Origin: Streptacidiphilus albus JL83
GTDB taxonomy: Bacteria; Actinomycetota; Actinomycetes; Streptomycetales; Streptomycetaceae
DNA: 64,000 nucleotides
Assembly: GCF_000744705.1 (NCBI RefSeq)
Contig: NZ_JQML01000001.1
Location: forward strand, 5,342,017-5,406,016
Direction: 5' to 3'
Part shown: positions 1 through 8,249 of the stretch, piece after piece
Layout: each line of letters opens with the position of its first letter
How positions within the stretch are numbered: the first letter of the stretch is position 1
Program-made: the position numbers and the translations under genes
Notes under the pieces: generated by a model
The model's database searches: none
Seen by the model: only the letters and a program-made list of their open reading frames with translations
What the model was told of the DNA's origin: nothing

Positions 1-476
1 CGGTGGTCAGGGTGATGACCAACACGCCGGTGCTGGTGGACGAGGCGATGAGCGTGATCTCGGCCGGCTCCCACGCCGGTGAGGCGCACCTGCTGCGCAC
101 CGAGGAGATCTTCAAGCCGGTCGGCCGGACCCTGCGCGTCCCCGAGTCCCAGCAGGACGCGGCGACGGCGCTGTCCGGTTCGGGCCCGGCCTACTTCTAC
201 TTCCTGGTCGAGGCGATGACGGACGCCGGCATCCTGCTCGGCCTGCCGCGCTCGGTCGCCGCCGACATGATCGTCCAGGCGGCGGTCGGCGCCTCGGTCA
301 TGCTCCGCGACTCGGGCGAGCACCCGGTCAAGCTCCGGGAGGCGGTCACCTCCCCGGCGGGGACGACCATCGCCGCCATCCGCGAACTGGAGAACCACGG
401 CGTCCGCGCCGCGCTGCTGTCCGCGCTGGAGGCCGCCCGCAACCGCTCCCAGGAGCTGGCCTCCGGCAGCAGGTGA
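1..476 (+). CDS. proC: Pyrroline-5-carboxylate reductase, C-terminal part
   Basis: This enzyme makes the last step of proline synthesis, NAD(P)H-dependent reduction of pyrroline-5-carboxylate in the cytoplasm. Only the last 157 or so residues of a family of about 270 are present; the reading frame is open to the left edge, so the N-terminal Rossmann domain is outside the window. The start of the visible part (RVMTNTPVLVDEAM) matches the end of the cofactor domain (usually RxMPNTP). The family signature of the C-terminal helical dimer domain follows: SGSGPAYFYFLVEAM, then LRExVTSPAGTT. The next gene starts 42 bp downstream on the same strand. Confidence 0.95.
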   Translation, partial: VVRVMTNTPVLVDEAMSVISAGSHAGEAHLLRTEEIFKPVGRTLRVPESQQDAATALSGSGPAYFYFLVEAMTDAGILLGLPRSVAADMIVQAAVGASVMLRDSGEHPVKLREAVTSPAGTTIAAIRELENHGVRAALLSALEAARNRSQELASGSR

Positions 477-518
477 GCGGCCCGGCCGGGGTCGGAGCGT
501 TCCGACTAGGGTGACCGG

Positions 519-1169
519 ATGCGCTACGACTTGGTGATCTTCGACAACGACGGTGTGCTCGTGGACAGCGAGCCCCTGGCCAACCGGGTGCTCGCCGATC
601 ACCTCACCGAGCTGGGCTTCCCCACCACGCTGGAGGACTCCTACCGGGACTTCATGGGCGCGGCCGCGCACACCGTCCACGACGTGGTGGCGGCCCGCTT
701 CGACGGGGCGGTGCTGCCGGACGGCTTCGACCAGGACTTCCACGCCCGGGTCTTCGCCGTGTTCCAGGAGCACCTCACCGCGGTCCCGGGCGCGGCCGAG
801 CTGCTGAAGCGGGTCCAGGAGTCCGGCGTCCGCTACTGCGTGGCCTCCTCGGCGCACCACGCGTGGATCCGGACCGCGCTGACCAGGACCGGCCTCTCCG
901 GCTTCTTCGCCGAGGAGCAGCTGTTCAGCGCGCAGGACGTCGGTCGCGGCAAGCCCGCGCCCGACCTCTTCCTGCACGCCGCCCGGACCATGGGCGTCCC
1001 GCCCGAGCGCTGTGTGGTGCTGGAGGACAGCCCCTTCGGCGTCGAGGCCGCCCGCGCCGCCGGCATGGACGTCTACGGCTACACCGCGCTCACCCCCCGC
1101 GCCCGCCTGGCCGCCGCGTCCGGCCTCTACGCCGACCCGGCCGAGGTCCCGGCCCTGCTCGGCCTCTAG
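519..1169 (+). CDS. HAD superfamily phosphatase (beta-phosphoglucomutase/CbbY type)
   Basis: A 216-residue haloacid dehalogenase-fold hydrolase. Motif I is FDNDGVLVDSE near the N-terminus, with the nucleophile and acid aspartates; Asn replaces the usual Phe between them. Motif II is VASSAHH. Motif III/IV is GKPAPDLF followed by VVLEDSPFGVEAARAAGM, the usual C-terminal form of the CbbY/phosphoglucomutase-like branch. The cap domain lies between motifs I and II. It is predicted to dephosphorylate a small sugar phosphate or related metabolite; the substrate cannot be told. It follows proC on the same strand and ends just before the convergent M23 gene. Confidence 0.88.
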   Translation: MRYDLVIFDNDGVLVDSEPLANRVLADHLTELGFPTTLEDSYRDFMGAAAHTVHDVVAARFDGAVLPDGFDQDFHARVFAVFQEHLTAVPGAAELLKRVQESGVRYCVASSAHHAWIRTALTRTGLSGFFAEEQLFSAQDVGRGKPAPDLFLHAARTMGVPPERCVVLEDSPFGVEAARAAGMDVYGYTALTPRARLAAASGLYADPAEVPALLGL

Positions 1170-1197
1170 CGCCGGCTCCGGCGCGCGGCGCGGCCGC

Positions 1198-2868
1198 TCA
1201 GTCCGGGACGGTGAAGCGGCGGCCGCGCAGCGGGGTGCCGCGGAGTTCGGCGATCCGGAAGGGGAGGCCGGTGCCGCCGCCGGGGGTCGGCCGGGAGGTG
1301 CGGGTCTCGGCGCGGAGGTGGAGGGCCGGCTCGGTGCCGTTGCCGGAGTTGCCGACGGCGGCGACCGGGGTGCCGGCGGTGAGGTGCTGGCCCCGGCGGA
1401 CGGCGATGCTGTCCTTCCGCAGTCCGGAGAGCACCACCAGGGCGCGTCCGGTGTCGATGGCGACGTGGTTGCCCTCGGGGTGGCCGGCGTCCCGGCGGTA
1501 GGGGTCGTGGTCGGGCAGGCCGTCGACGGCGGTGACCACCACGCCGTCGCAGGGGCTGAGCACCGGGTGGCCGTGGATCGCGTAGCGCTCGTTGGCGGCC
1601 GGGGCGAGCCCCAGGGCCCGGCGGCCGCGCCACTGCGGGCCCTCGCCGAGCTGGACCAGGTCGACGGCGTGGCGGTGCGCGCGGCTGCCGCCGGCCAGCA
1701 GCGACTCCTCGGCGTAGCGGTTGACGGCCGGGCCGCCGCCCTCGCTCAGGGCGAAGCAGCCGCCGCGCAGCGGCGAGTCGAGGACCAGCGGGTGGGCGCT
1801 GGGCGAGGGGCGCAGCGGCAGCGAGCGGCGGTAGGTCCACCCGGCCAGGCCGTTCACCGCCGCGAACAGGAAGAGCTCGGGCAGGCCGGGGCGGCTCCAC
1901 GGCAGGCCGGGGCCGAGCAGCGGCAGCGCCCGCAGGGCGGCCAGCACGGCGGCGGCGATCGGGAGCAGCGGCAGCACCCGGAACCACGGCGGCACCGTGT
2001 GGGCGGGGGCGGTGCGCAGCACGTACCAGGAGAAGGCGGGGGCCTGGAGCAGCAGCAGGGTCCAGCCGGTGGCGGTGTCGGTGAGGTAAGGGATCGTCAG
2101 TTCGAGGAGTGTCGCGACGGCGTAGCCGAGGACCGTGCGCTGGAGGACGGCCGCCGCCGGGGCGAGCGACAGCGGGGGCGCGGCCGGGCGGGGCGCGGCC
2201 GACGGGGCGTCAGGGCCGTTGCCCCGGTCGCCGGGTGCGCCGTCCTCGGGGCCGCCCCGGGCCGGGACGAGCGGATCCGCCGCCGCCCCCGACACCGGCT
2301 CCGCCCCCGACACCGCGTCCGCCCCGACACCGGCTCCGCCCCCGACACCGCGTCCGCCCCCGACACCGGCTCCGCCCCGACACCGGCTCCGCCCCCGACA
2401 CCGGCTCCGCCGCCGGGGCCGCGTCCGCGCCGCGTCGTCGCCGGCCGGGGTGGGGGGGGACCACGCCGGGCGCGGGGCGCTGCCGGCCGCCAGCAGCGCG
2501 CCGGGGCCGGTGACCAGGCTGGTGAGCCGACCCTCCGGGTCCGTCGTCGCCCAGACCAGCTCCGAGCCGTGGGTGAACTGCAGCTGGTACAGCTCCCGGC
2601 GGCGGCGTACCTGGCGCAGCGCGCCGTGCCGCTCGTGCACCGCGTCCACCGTCTCCCGCAGCCGCTCCAGCGGGACCCGGGTCAGCAGCTCGGGGGCGAA
2701 CCGGTCACCGGTGAGCCGCTCCGGGCCGAACACGGCGGTGAGGGCCTGGGCCGCGGGTCCGTGGGGGCGCGCTGCGGCGGAGGGGAGCGAGGAGGCGTTC
2801 GCGCGTACCCATGGGGACCCTTCTCTGACGGTCGGTGGACGGCGGACATGGTGTGTCCGGCTCCTCAC
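1198..2868 (-). CDS. Membrane-anchored M23 (LytM-like) peptidase-family protein with repeat linker
   Basis: The C-terminal 140 or so residues form an M23/LytM-type domain, with GNHVAIDTG and later VAAVGNSGNGTEPALHL. In active members the last motif is usually EPHLHF, so one metal-binding His of the HxH pair looks to be Ala here, and hydrolase activity is uncertain. Before it are three or four hydrophobic segments (VLQRTVLGYAVATLLELTI and following), so the domain is membrane-anchored. The N-terminal 130 residues form a soluble domain (ALTAVFGPERL and on). The two are joined by a low-complexity linker encoded by an 18-bp minisatellite. The start is unsure: I chose the GTG at 2868, but ribosome-site support is poor, and the frame stays open further upstream into the divergent MFS gene. 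Confidence 0.6.
   Translation of the reverse strand: MRSRTHHVRRPPTVREGSPWVRANASSLPSAAARPHGPAAQALTAVFGPERLTGDRFAPELLTRVPLERLRETVDAVHERHGALRQVRRRRELYQLQFTHGSELVWATTDPEGRLTSLVTGPGALLAAGSAPRPAWSPPTPAGDDAARTRPRRRSRCRGRSRCRGGAGVGGGRGVGGGAGVGADAVSGAEPVSGAAADPLVPARGGPEDGAPGDRGNGPDAPSAAPRPAAPPLSLAPAAAVLQRTVLGYAVATLLELTIPYLTDTATGWTLLLLQAPAFSWYVLRTAPAHTVPPWFRVLPLLPIAAAVLAALRALPLLGPGLPWSRPGLPELFLFAAVNGLAGWTYRRSLPLRPSPSAHPLVLDSPLRGGCFALSEGGGPAVNRYAEESLLAGGSRAHRHAVDLVQLGEGPQWRGRRALGLAPAANERYAIHGHPVLSPCDGVVVTAVDGLPDHDPYRRDAGHPEGNHVAIDTGRALVVLSGLRKDSIAVRRGQHLTAGTPVAAVGNSGNGTEPALHLRAETRTSRPTPGGGTGLPFRIAELRGTPLRGRRFTVPD
2288..2411. repeat. Seven-unit 18-bp minisatellite inside the M23 gene
   Basis: The unit is cccgacaccggctccgcc or its variant with cgcgtc. 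Units 1, 2, 4, 5 and 7 are 18 bp, but units 3 and 6 are 17 bp (one C missing). The minus-strand frame therefore reads three different peptides through the array (GADAVS/GAEPVS, then GAGVGG, then RCRGRS). A run of eight G lies close by at 2452-2459. Confidence 0.9.
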
Positions 2869-3010
2869 GTTAGGTAGTGGGCCGGGTGGCGGGCGGCAGC
2901 GACGTGGGTTGCGGCTTGCGATCTTTTGACCGGGGGCCTTCCGGTGTGCCGAAGGAGTACGTACGCTCACGCCAACTTGTTCGGGTACCGGTGGGTAAGG
3001 ACGTGCACGG

Positions 3011-4243
3011 ATGACAGGCGAGTCGACGGCCACTGCCGGGGACGGGGCGGCGGAGGTCACCCCGAGGCTGCGGCAGGCGCGGACCGCGCTGCTGGTCAGC
3101 TATCTCGTCCAGGGCGCGGTCTTCGCGCTGCTGGTGACCCGGATCCCGGAGATCCAGACCCAGTACGGGATCAGCAACTCCATGCTGCCGGTGTTCCTGG
3201 CGGCGGTGCCGATCCTGGCCGGGGTCGGTTCGATCTCGATGGAGTGGGTGGTCAAGCGGACCTCGCCGCGCGCGGTGCTGCGGATCGTCCAGCCGCTGGT
3301 CTGTCTGACCCTGCTCGGCGTCGGCCTGGGCAACCAGCTCGCCGAGGCCGCCATCGCGCTCGGCGCCTTCGGGCTGATGGTCGGCGGGCTCGACGCCAGC
3401 GAGGCGATGTCGGCGGTGGCGCTGCAGCACCGCTACGGCCGCAGCATCGTCCAGGGCTTCTACGCCGCCTTCAGCCTCGGCGGCATCCTCGGCGCGGTGA
3501 TCGCCTGGGCCGGCAGCCACTGGCACATCGGCCAGGCCGCGCTCTTCGGCACGACGGCCGCGGTGGCGATCCCGATCGCGGTGGTCGCCAGCGTCTGGTA
3601 CGCCGGTCCGCAGGAGCTCGGCCGGGCGGTCCAGGAGGCCGCGGCCGCGGCCGCGCGGTCGATCCCGTGGAAGCCGCTGCTGCCGCTCTGCCTGGCCATG
3701 GCCGTGGCCTACATCGCCGACTCGACGGTCTCCAACTGGAGCGCCAAGTACATGCAGGAGCTGATGCACAGCTCCGGTGAGATGCAGCCGGTCCCCTACG
3801 CCGCCTACATGGTGGTCGCACTGCTGGGCCGGATGCTCGGCGACGGCCGGGTGCAGCGCTGGGGCAGCGCCCGGACGGTCCGGCTGGGCGCCGTCGTCTG
3901 CGCGCTGGGCTTCCTGCTGGTGGCCGTCGCGCCCGAGGAGTGGACGGCGGTGGTGGCCTTCGCCGTGGTCGGCCTGGGGGTGAGCGTGGTGGTGCCGCAG
4001 GTATTCGCGGCCGGCGGCCGGCTCTTCCCCGGGGACGCGGACGCCGCCGTGGCCCGGCTCAACATCTTCAACTACGTGGGCTTCCTGGTCGGATCGCCGC
4101 TGGTCGGCGCGGTGGCCGGGGGCAGCGGCTACCGGATCGCGATGCTGGTGCCGATGGTGCTGGTGCTGGCGATCCTCTGGGTCGGCCGGGCCTTCGGGGC
4201 CGTTGCGCCGCACCCGGTGGCAGTCGATACCGTGGCGGTATGA
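3011..4243 (+). CDS. Major facilitator superfamily transporter
   Basis: A 410-residue integral membrane protein with about twelve hydrophobic segments, starting with LLVSYLVQGAVFALLVTRIPEI and ending with IAMLVPMVLVLAILWVGRAF. The layout, with a first-helix RIPEIQ motif and a GGLDASEAM segment, resembles the YbjJ/fucose-permease-like branch; the substrate is unknown. It is divergent from the M23 gene. The stop overlaps the acuC start as ATGA, so transporter and deacetylase are probably translationally coupled. Confidence 0.85.
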   Translation: MTGESTATAGDGAAEVTPRLRQARTALLVSYLVQGAVFALLVTRIPEIQTQYGISNSMLPVFLAAVPILAGVGSISMEWVVKRTSPRAVLRIVQPLVCLTLLGVGLGNQLAEAAIALGAFGLMVGGLDASEAMSAVALQHRYGRSIVQGFYAAFSLGGILGAVIAWAGSHWHIGQAALFGTTAAVAIPIAVVASVWYAGPQELGRAVQEAAAAAARSIPWKPLLPLCLAMAVAYIADSTVSNWSAKYMQELMHSSGEMQPVPYAAYMVVALLGRMLGDGRVQRWGSARTVRLGAVVCALGFLLVAVAPEEWTAVVAFAVVGLGVSVVVPQVFAAGGRLFPGDADAAVARLNIFNYVGFLVGSPLVGAVAGGSGYRIAMLVPMVLVLAILWVGRAFGAVAPHPVAVDTVAV

Positions 4244-5403
4244 CGTCGCTGCAGCTGTTCTGGGACGAGGCGGAGACCCGCTACGACTTCGGCCGGGGCC
4301 ACCCGATGGACCCGGTCCGACTGTCGCTCACCATGGCGCTGGTCCGGGCCTTCGGTCTGGACCGGCTGCCCGGGGTCACCGTGACCGCAGCCCCGGCGGC
4401 GGGCGACTCCACGCTGGCGCTGGTGCACGAGCCCGGCTATGTGGCGGCGGTGCGCAAGGCCGCCGAGACCGGTGAGCCCGACCCCGGGCGCGGCCTGGGC
4501 ACCGAGGACAACCCGGCCTTCCCGGCCATGCACGAGGCCTCCGCGCTGATCGCCGGGCAGTCGGTGGCGGCCGCGCAGGCGGTCTGGCACGGCAGCCGCG
4601 CGGTGAACTTCGCCGGCGGCCTGCACCACGCCATGCCCGGCGCCGCCTCCGGTTTCTGCGTCTACAACGACGCCGCCCTCGCCGTCGCCCGGCTGCTGGA
4701 GCTGGGCGCGGAACGGGTCGCCTACGTGGACGTCGACGTCCACCACGGGGACGGGGTGGAGGCGGTGTTCCGGGACGATCCCCGGGTGCTCACCATCTCC
4801 CTGCACGAGCACCCGCGCACCCTGTTCCCGCAGACCGGCTGGCCCACCGACGTCGGCGGCCCCGGGGCCGAGGGCAGCGCCGCCAATGTCGCGCTCCCGG
4901 CCGGGACCGGCGACGCCGGCTGGCTGCGGGCCTTCCACGCCGTCGTCCCGCAACTGCTGGCGGCCTTCCGGCCGCAGGTGCTGGTGAGCCAGCACGGCGC
5001 CGACACCCACATCGAGGACCCGCTGGCCCACCTCGCGGTCAGCCTGGACGCCCAGCGCGCGGTGGCCGCGTCGATCGCGGAGCTCGCCGAGCGGCACGCC
5101 GGGGGCCGCTGGCTGGCCCTGGGCGGGGGCGGCTACGCCGTCGCCGACGTGGTCCCGCGGACCTGGACCCACCTGGTCGCCATCGCGGCCGGCCGGCCGA
5201 TCGCGCCGGAGACGGCCACCCCGGAGGACTGGCGGGCCGAGGTGTTCCGCCGCACCGGTCAGCGCGCCCCGGAGCGGATGACCGACGGCATGAGCGGGTC
5301 CTGGAAGGACTTCGAGGACGGCTACGACCCGGCCGACCGGCTCGACCAGGCCGTCCTGGCGACCCGGCGGGCGGTCTTCCCGCACCACGGGCTGCTGGTC
5401 TGA
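4240..5403 (+). CDS. acuC: AcuC-like histone-deacetylase-family hydrolase
   Basis: A 387-residue zinc deacetylase of the AcuC/HDAC family, cytoplasmic; in bacteria AcuC deacetylates acetyl-CoA synthetase. Active-site features are visible: the paired histidines GGLHHA (about 129-130), the zinc-binding DVDVHHGDG (Asp166, His168), the second zinc Asp in QHGADTH, and the closing LGGGGYAV. The ATG is chosen because it overlaps the upstream MFS stop by four bases. The length is normal for AcuC. Confidence 0.9.
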   Translation: MTSLQLFWDEAETRYDFGRGHPMDPVRLSLTMALVRAFGLDRLPGVTVTAAPAAGDSTLALVHEPGYVAAVRKAAETGEPDPGRGLGTEDNPAFPAMHEASALIAGQSVAAAQAVWHGSRAVNFAGGLHHAMPGAASGFCVYNDAALAVARLLELGAERVAYVDVDVHHGDGVEAVFRDDPRVLTISLHEHPRTLFPQTGWPTDVGGPGAEGSAANVALPAGTGDAGWLRAFHAVVPQLLAAFRPQVLVSQHGADTHIEDPLAHLAVSLDAQRAVAASIAELAERHAGGRWLALGGGGYAVADVVPRTWTHLVAIAAGRPIAPETATPEDWRAEVFRRTGQRAPERMTDGMSGSWKDFEDGYDPADRLDQAVLATRRAVFPHHGLLV

Positions 5404-5483
5404 GCCCGGGGCTGTCCCGGTCCGCCCGTTCGGAAACGCGCGAATTCCGGCCAGCCCGCCGGGCCGGCTGTCACACTGGCCGC

Positions 5484-6335
5484 GTGATCGAAGGAGCCGA
5501 GCTCTACGGCCATCTGATGGACAGTCGGATCGCCGGGCAGGTGGCCACCCCGCGCGAGCACAATCTGCGGAACTACGCCCGCTTCGCCCGCCGCGACCCC
5601 GACCTGCTGCTCGGCCTCGATCCGGCGGGGAGCTGGACCGAGGCCGAGGTGCTCGCCCTGCTGGCCCGGCGCTGCGGGGTCTCGCCCGACCCGGCCCGTC
5701 GTCAGGGGCAGGACACCATCGACCCGGAACTGACGATCAGGGCGCTGGACGCCATGGCGGCGGTGCTCCGGGAGACCGCGGCGGCCCGCGGCCGGGTGCT
5801 GCTCGGCACCGGCCACCCGAGCCGGCTGCTCCTCTTCTACCGGCAGCTCGCCGCCGGACTGCGCGCCGCCGGCTGCGCCCTGCTCACGCCGGCGCGCGGG
5901 CAGCGCTTCGCGATGCACGCGCCGGAGGGCGCGCGCCCTGCCCGGCTCGACTACGTGGACGACGTAGGACTTGTGCGGGTGTATGAAGGGAACCCCCCGA
6001 TCGGAGCCCCCGGCTCCGCGGCCCCCGACGCGGTCGGGTCGGCCACCCCGGTCCACACCCATTCGCCGCAGCCCGTCCGGATCGCCCTGGCCGCCCTGGC
6101 CGAGAGCGGCCACAACCGTCCTGACCTGCTCATCGGCGACCACGGCTGGGCCTGCGGGGCCGGCCGACTGGGCGTCAGATCGGTCGGCCTGGCCGACTCC
6201 AACGACCCCGCGGTCTTCGTCGCGGAGGCCGAGGGGGAGGTCGCGGTGACGGTTCCGCTCGACGACGGTGTGCGACCGGACTGCTACGGACTGCTGAGCG
6301 CCTACGTACTGCAACAGGCTGGTATGTCTCAGTAG
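5484..6335 (+). CDS. Predicted phosphatase-family protein of the conserved Streptomyces core
   Basis: A 283-residue soluble protein starting at GTG. It has no signal peptide. A central stretch (RVLLGTGHPSRLLLFYRQLA) and a late stretch (LLIGDHGWACGAG, VGLADSNDP, VAVTVPLDDGV) mark a family found next to the BldC-like regulator gene in streptomycetes and usually annotated as phosphatase. I could not confirm catalytic residues, so the name is tentative. It lies 80 bp after acuC and 126 bp before the HTH gene, on the same strand. Confidence 0.6.
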   Translation: MIEGAELYGHLMDSRIAGQVATPREHNLRNYARFARRDPDLLLGLDPAGSWTEAEVLALLARRCGVSPDPARRQGQDTIDPELTIRALDAMAAVLRETAAARGRVLLGTGHPSRLLLFYRQLAAGLRAAGCALLTPARGQRFAMHAPEGARPARLDYVDDVGLVRVYEGNPPIGAPGSAAPDAVGSATPVHTHSPQPVRIALAALAESGHNRPDLLIGDHGWACGAGRLGVRSVGLADSNDPAVFVAEAEGEVAVTVPLDDGVRPDCYGLLSAYVLQQAGMSQ

Positions 6336-6460
6336 TGATTGGCCACTTCTCCCTCTTCCCACTGGTATCACCCATAACTACTCTGGGGATACGCGTGTGT
6401 TGGCTGGAGTCACCGGAGGGGAAGCCGGTGCCCGTCACACGGATAAGGGTCGGTGTTGTC

Positions 6461-6670
6461 ATGGCGTCTGGAGAGCGGCCTCTGAACGAGGTCAACTTCC
6501 TCACCGTGGCGGAAGTCGCCTCGGTGATGCGAGTGTCGAAGATGACCGTGTACCGCCTGGTGCACAGCAGTGAGCTGCCCGCGATCCGCGTGGGCCGCTC
6601 CTTCCGGGTACCGGAACAGGCGGTCCACGACTATCTCCGCGAGTCCTACGTGGGGCGGGAGACCGCGTAG
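6461..6670 (+). CDS. BldC/excisionase-like small HTH DNA-binding protein
   Basis: A 69-residue protein that is almost entirely one winged helix-turn-helix of the MerR/excisionase type: LTVAEVASVMRVSKMTVYRL, then VGRSFRVPEQAVHDYL. It is closely similar to the BldC-type regulators of actinobacteria and probably binds direct repeats cooperatively. The ATG at 6461 was chosen because the family begins right before (ER)PLNEV; upstream in-frame starts would add unconserved residues. An aaggg sequence lies about 11 bases ahead. Confidence 0.85.
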   Translation: MASGERPLNEVNFLTVAEVASVMRVSKMTVYRLVHSSELPAIRVGRSFRVPEQAVHDYLRESYVGRETA

Positions 6671-6700
6671 GCGAAGACAGGAGCAGAGCGACGGACCATG

Positions 6701-6734
6701 CGGTCCGGCCGGGGAAACCACCCCGGCCGGACCG
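6701..6734 (+). terminator. Hairpin terminator after the BldC-like gene
   Basis: A perfect 14-bp stem (cggtccggccgggg and its complement) with a six-base loop, 30 bp after the stop codon. There is no strong T-run, as usual in streptomycetes. Confidence 0.75.
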
Positions 6735-6872
6735 TGCTCAGCAGGGCATCGCGAGCGGCTCCGGGGGCGGATTACTCCCTGAGCCCAGGTTTCGGTACGC
6801 TGGTGGCTTACGTCAGTCGTTTGGACTCTGACTCCCGCTCCTGCGGGTTTGTCCAGTGAGTGAGGGTTGTCA

Positions 6873-6971
6873 GTGGGTTCCGTAATCAAGAAGCGTCGCA
6901 AGCGTATGGCCAAGAAGAAGCATCGGAAGCTTCTCAAGCGCACACGCGTTCAGCGTCGCAACAAGAAGTAG
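6873..6971 (+). CDS. Mini ribosomal protein bS22 (AURKAIP1/COX24 domain)
   Basis: A 32-residue, extremely basic protein beginning [19 protein letters not shown], starting at GTG. It matches the short actinobacterial protein first seen bound to the mycobacterial 30S subunit (bS22). It is a free-standing gene with its own upstream region and a strong terminator behind it. It is too short for most gene finders. Confidence 0.88.
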   Translation: MGSVIKKRRKRMAKKKHRKLLKRTRVQRRNKK

Positions 6972-7006
6972 GACCTGACGTCGTCCCAGGACGGCGCCGA
7001 GGTCTT

Positions 7007-7055
7007 CCGCCGCCCGTACCGACCCCTGTGTCGGTGCGGGCGGCGGTCTTTTCTG
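7007..7055 (+). terminator. Strong terminator after bS22
   Basis: A 17-bp stem with one mismatch (ccgccgcccgtaccgac against gtcggtgcgggcggcgg), a six-base loop, followed directly by a T-rich stretch (tcttttctg), which is unusual here and points to efficient termination of a highly expressed gene. Confidence 0.85.
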
Positions 7056-7133
7056 TGCTCTTTTTGTCCCGCTTCGGACACAGACACCCCCTGATGACAC
7101 GGTCGGGCAACACCGACGCGATACCGTGCACCA

Positions 7134-7151
7134 AGAGGTCCGGGGACCTCT
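7134..7151. promoter_or_regulatory. 18-bp perfect inverted repeat upstream of the epimerase gene
   Basis: The sequence agaggtcc-gg-ggacctct lies 28 bp before the epimerase start codon. It could be an operator or a leader hairpin close to the ribosome-binding site. Confidence 0.35.
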
Positions 7152-7178
7152 GCGCCGGCGGCGGGAAGGGACTGTCCG

Positions 7179-8249
7179 ATGGGAAAGGTCGTACTCGTCA
7201 CTGGGGTTGCCCGGCATCTGGGCAGCCGCTTCGTCCAGACGATCCGCAGGCAGCCGGGTGTCGACCTGGTGGTCGGCGTCGACGTGCAGCCCTCCGTGCA
7301 CGACCTCGTCGGCGGGATCGACGACGGCCGACTGGCCGGCTACACCTTCGTCCACGCAGACATCCGGCGGCCCGTGGTGGCCCGGATACTCGCCGAGCAC
7401 GAGGTCGACACCGTGGTGCACCTCAATGTGAGCACCACCATGCTGGGCTCCACCAGCCGCTCCACGGTCAAGGAGACCAACGTCATCGGCACCATGCAGC
7501 TGCTGGCGGCGGTGCAGAAGTCGCCCACCGTGCAACGGCTGGTGGTGAAGTCGACGACCAGCGTGTACGGGTCCGCGCCCCGCGACCCGGCCGTGTTCAA
7601 CGAGCAGATGCAGCCCAAGATGCTGCCGAGCGGCGGCTTCGCCAAGGACGCGGTGGAGGTCGAGGGCTATGTCCGGGGCTTCGGCCGGCGCCGCCCCGAT
7701 GTCGCGGTCTGCGTGCTGCGCTTCGCCAACATCGTCGGCCCCGATGCCGACACGCCGCTGAACGAGTACTTCTCGCTGCCGGTCCTGCCGACCGTGCTCG
7801 GCTACGACCCCCGGCTGCAGTTCGTCCACGAGGACGACGCGGTCGAGGTGTTGCGGCTCGCCGCGGTCGAGCCCCGGCGCTCGACCACCAACAGCGGTAC
7901 CTTCAATGTCGCGGGGGAGGGCGTGCTGCTGCTCTCCCAGGCCGCGCGGCGGCTCGGACGGCCCACTGTGCCGATGCTGCTGCCGGCGGTCAGCTGGGTG
8001 GCCGGACTGGCCCGGCAGACCAGGGTGCTGGACTTCTCCCCGGAGCAGATGCGGATGCTCACCCACGGCCGGGTGGTCGACACCCGGCACCTGCGCGAGA
8101 ACTTCGGTTACACGCCCGGCTACAGCACCGAGGCGGCCCTGGCCGACCTGGCCCGCTCCACCGGTGCGGGACTGCTGCCGCCGGAGCAGGTGGCCCGCTG
8201 GACGTCCCGGGTGGCAGAACTGCTGCCGACCGACAGAGGAGGCAAGTGA
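7179..8249 (+). CDS. NAD-dependent epimerase/dehydratase-family protein
   Basis: A 356-residue extended short-chain dehydrogenase-fold protein. The N-terminal nucleotide-binding strand is VVLVTGVARHLGSRF, a variant of GxxGxxG. LNVSTTM, KSTTSVYGSAPRDP and RFANIVGPDADTPL follow as in sugar-nucleotide epimerases. The usual YxxxK catalytic pair is not clear: the matching place reads GGFAKDAVEVEGY. It may act on a lipid-linked or nucleotide sugar, or be a binding protein. It overlaps the next gene by one base (TGATG), so it is co-translated with the acyltransferase. Confidence 0.75.
   Translation: MGKVVLVTGVARHLGSRFVQTIRRQPGVDLVVGVDVQPSVHDLVGGIDDGRLAGYTFVHADIRRPVVARILAEHEVDTVVHLNVSTTMLGSTSRSTVKETNVIGTMQLLAAVQKSPTVQRLVVKSTTSVYGSAPRDPAVFNEQMQPKMLPSGGFAKDAVEVEGYVRGFGRRRPDVAVCVLRFANIVGPDADTPLNEYFSLPVLPTVLGYDPRLQFVHEDDAVEVLRLAAVEPRRSTTNSGTFNVAGEGVLLLSQAARRLGRPTVPMLLPAVSWVAGLARQTRVLDFSPEQMRMLTHGRVVDTRHLRENFGYTPGYSTEAALADLARSTGAGLLPPEQVARWTSRVAELLPTDRGGK

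Noticed and set aside
1012-2877. A 621-codon open frame on the plus strand opposite the M23 gene
   Set aside because: It is rich in Gly, Gln, Arg and Ala with no recognisable domain; the minus strand holds the M23 domain and membrane segments. It is a shadow of GC-rich codon use.
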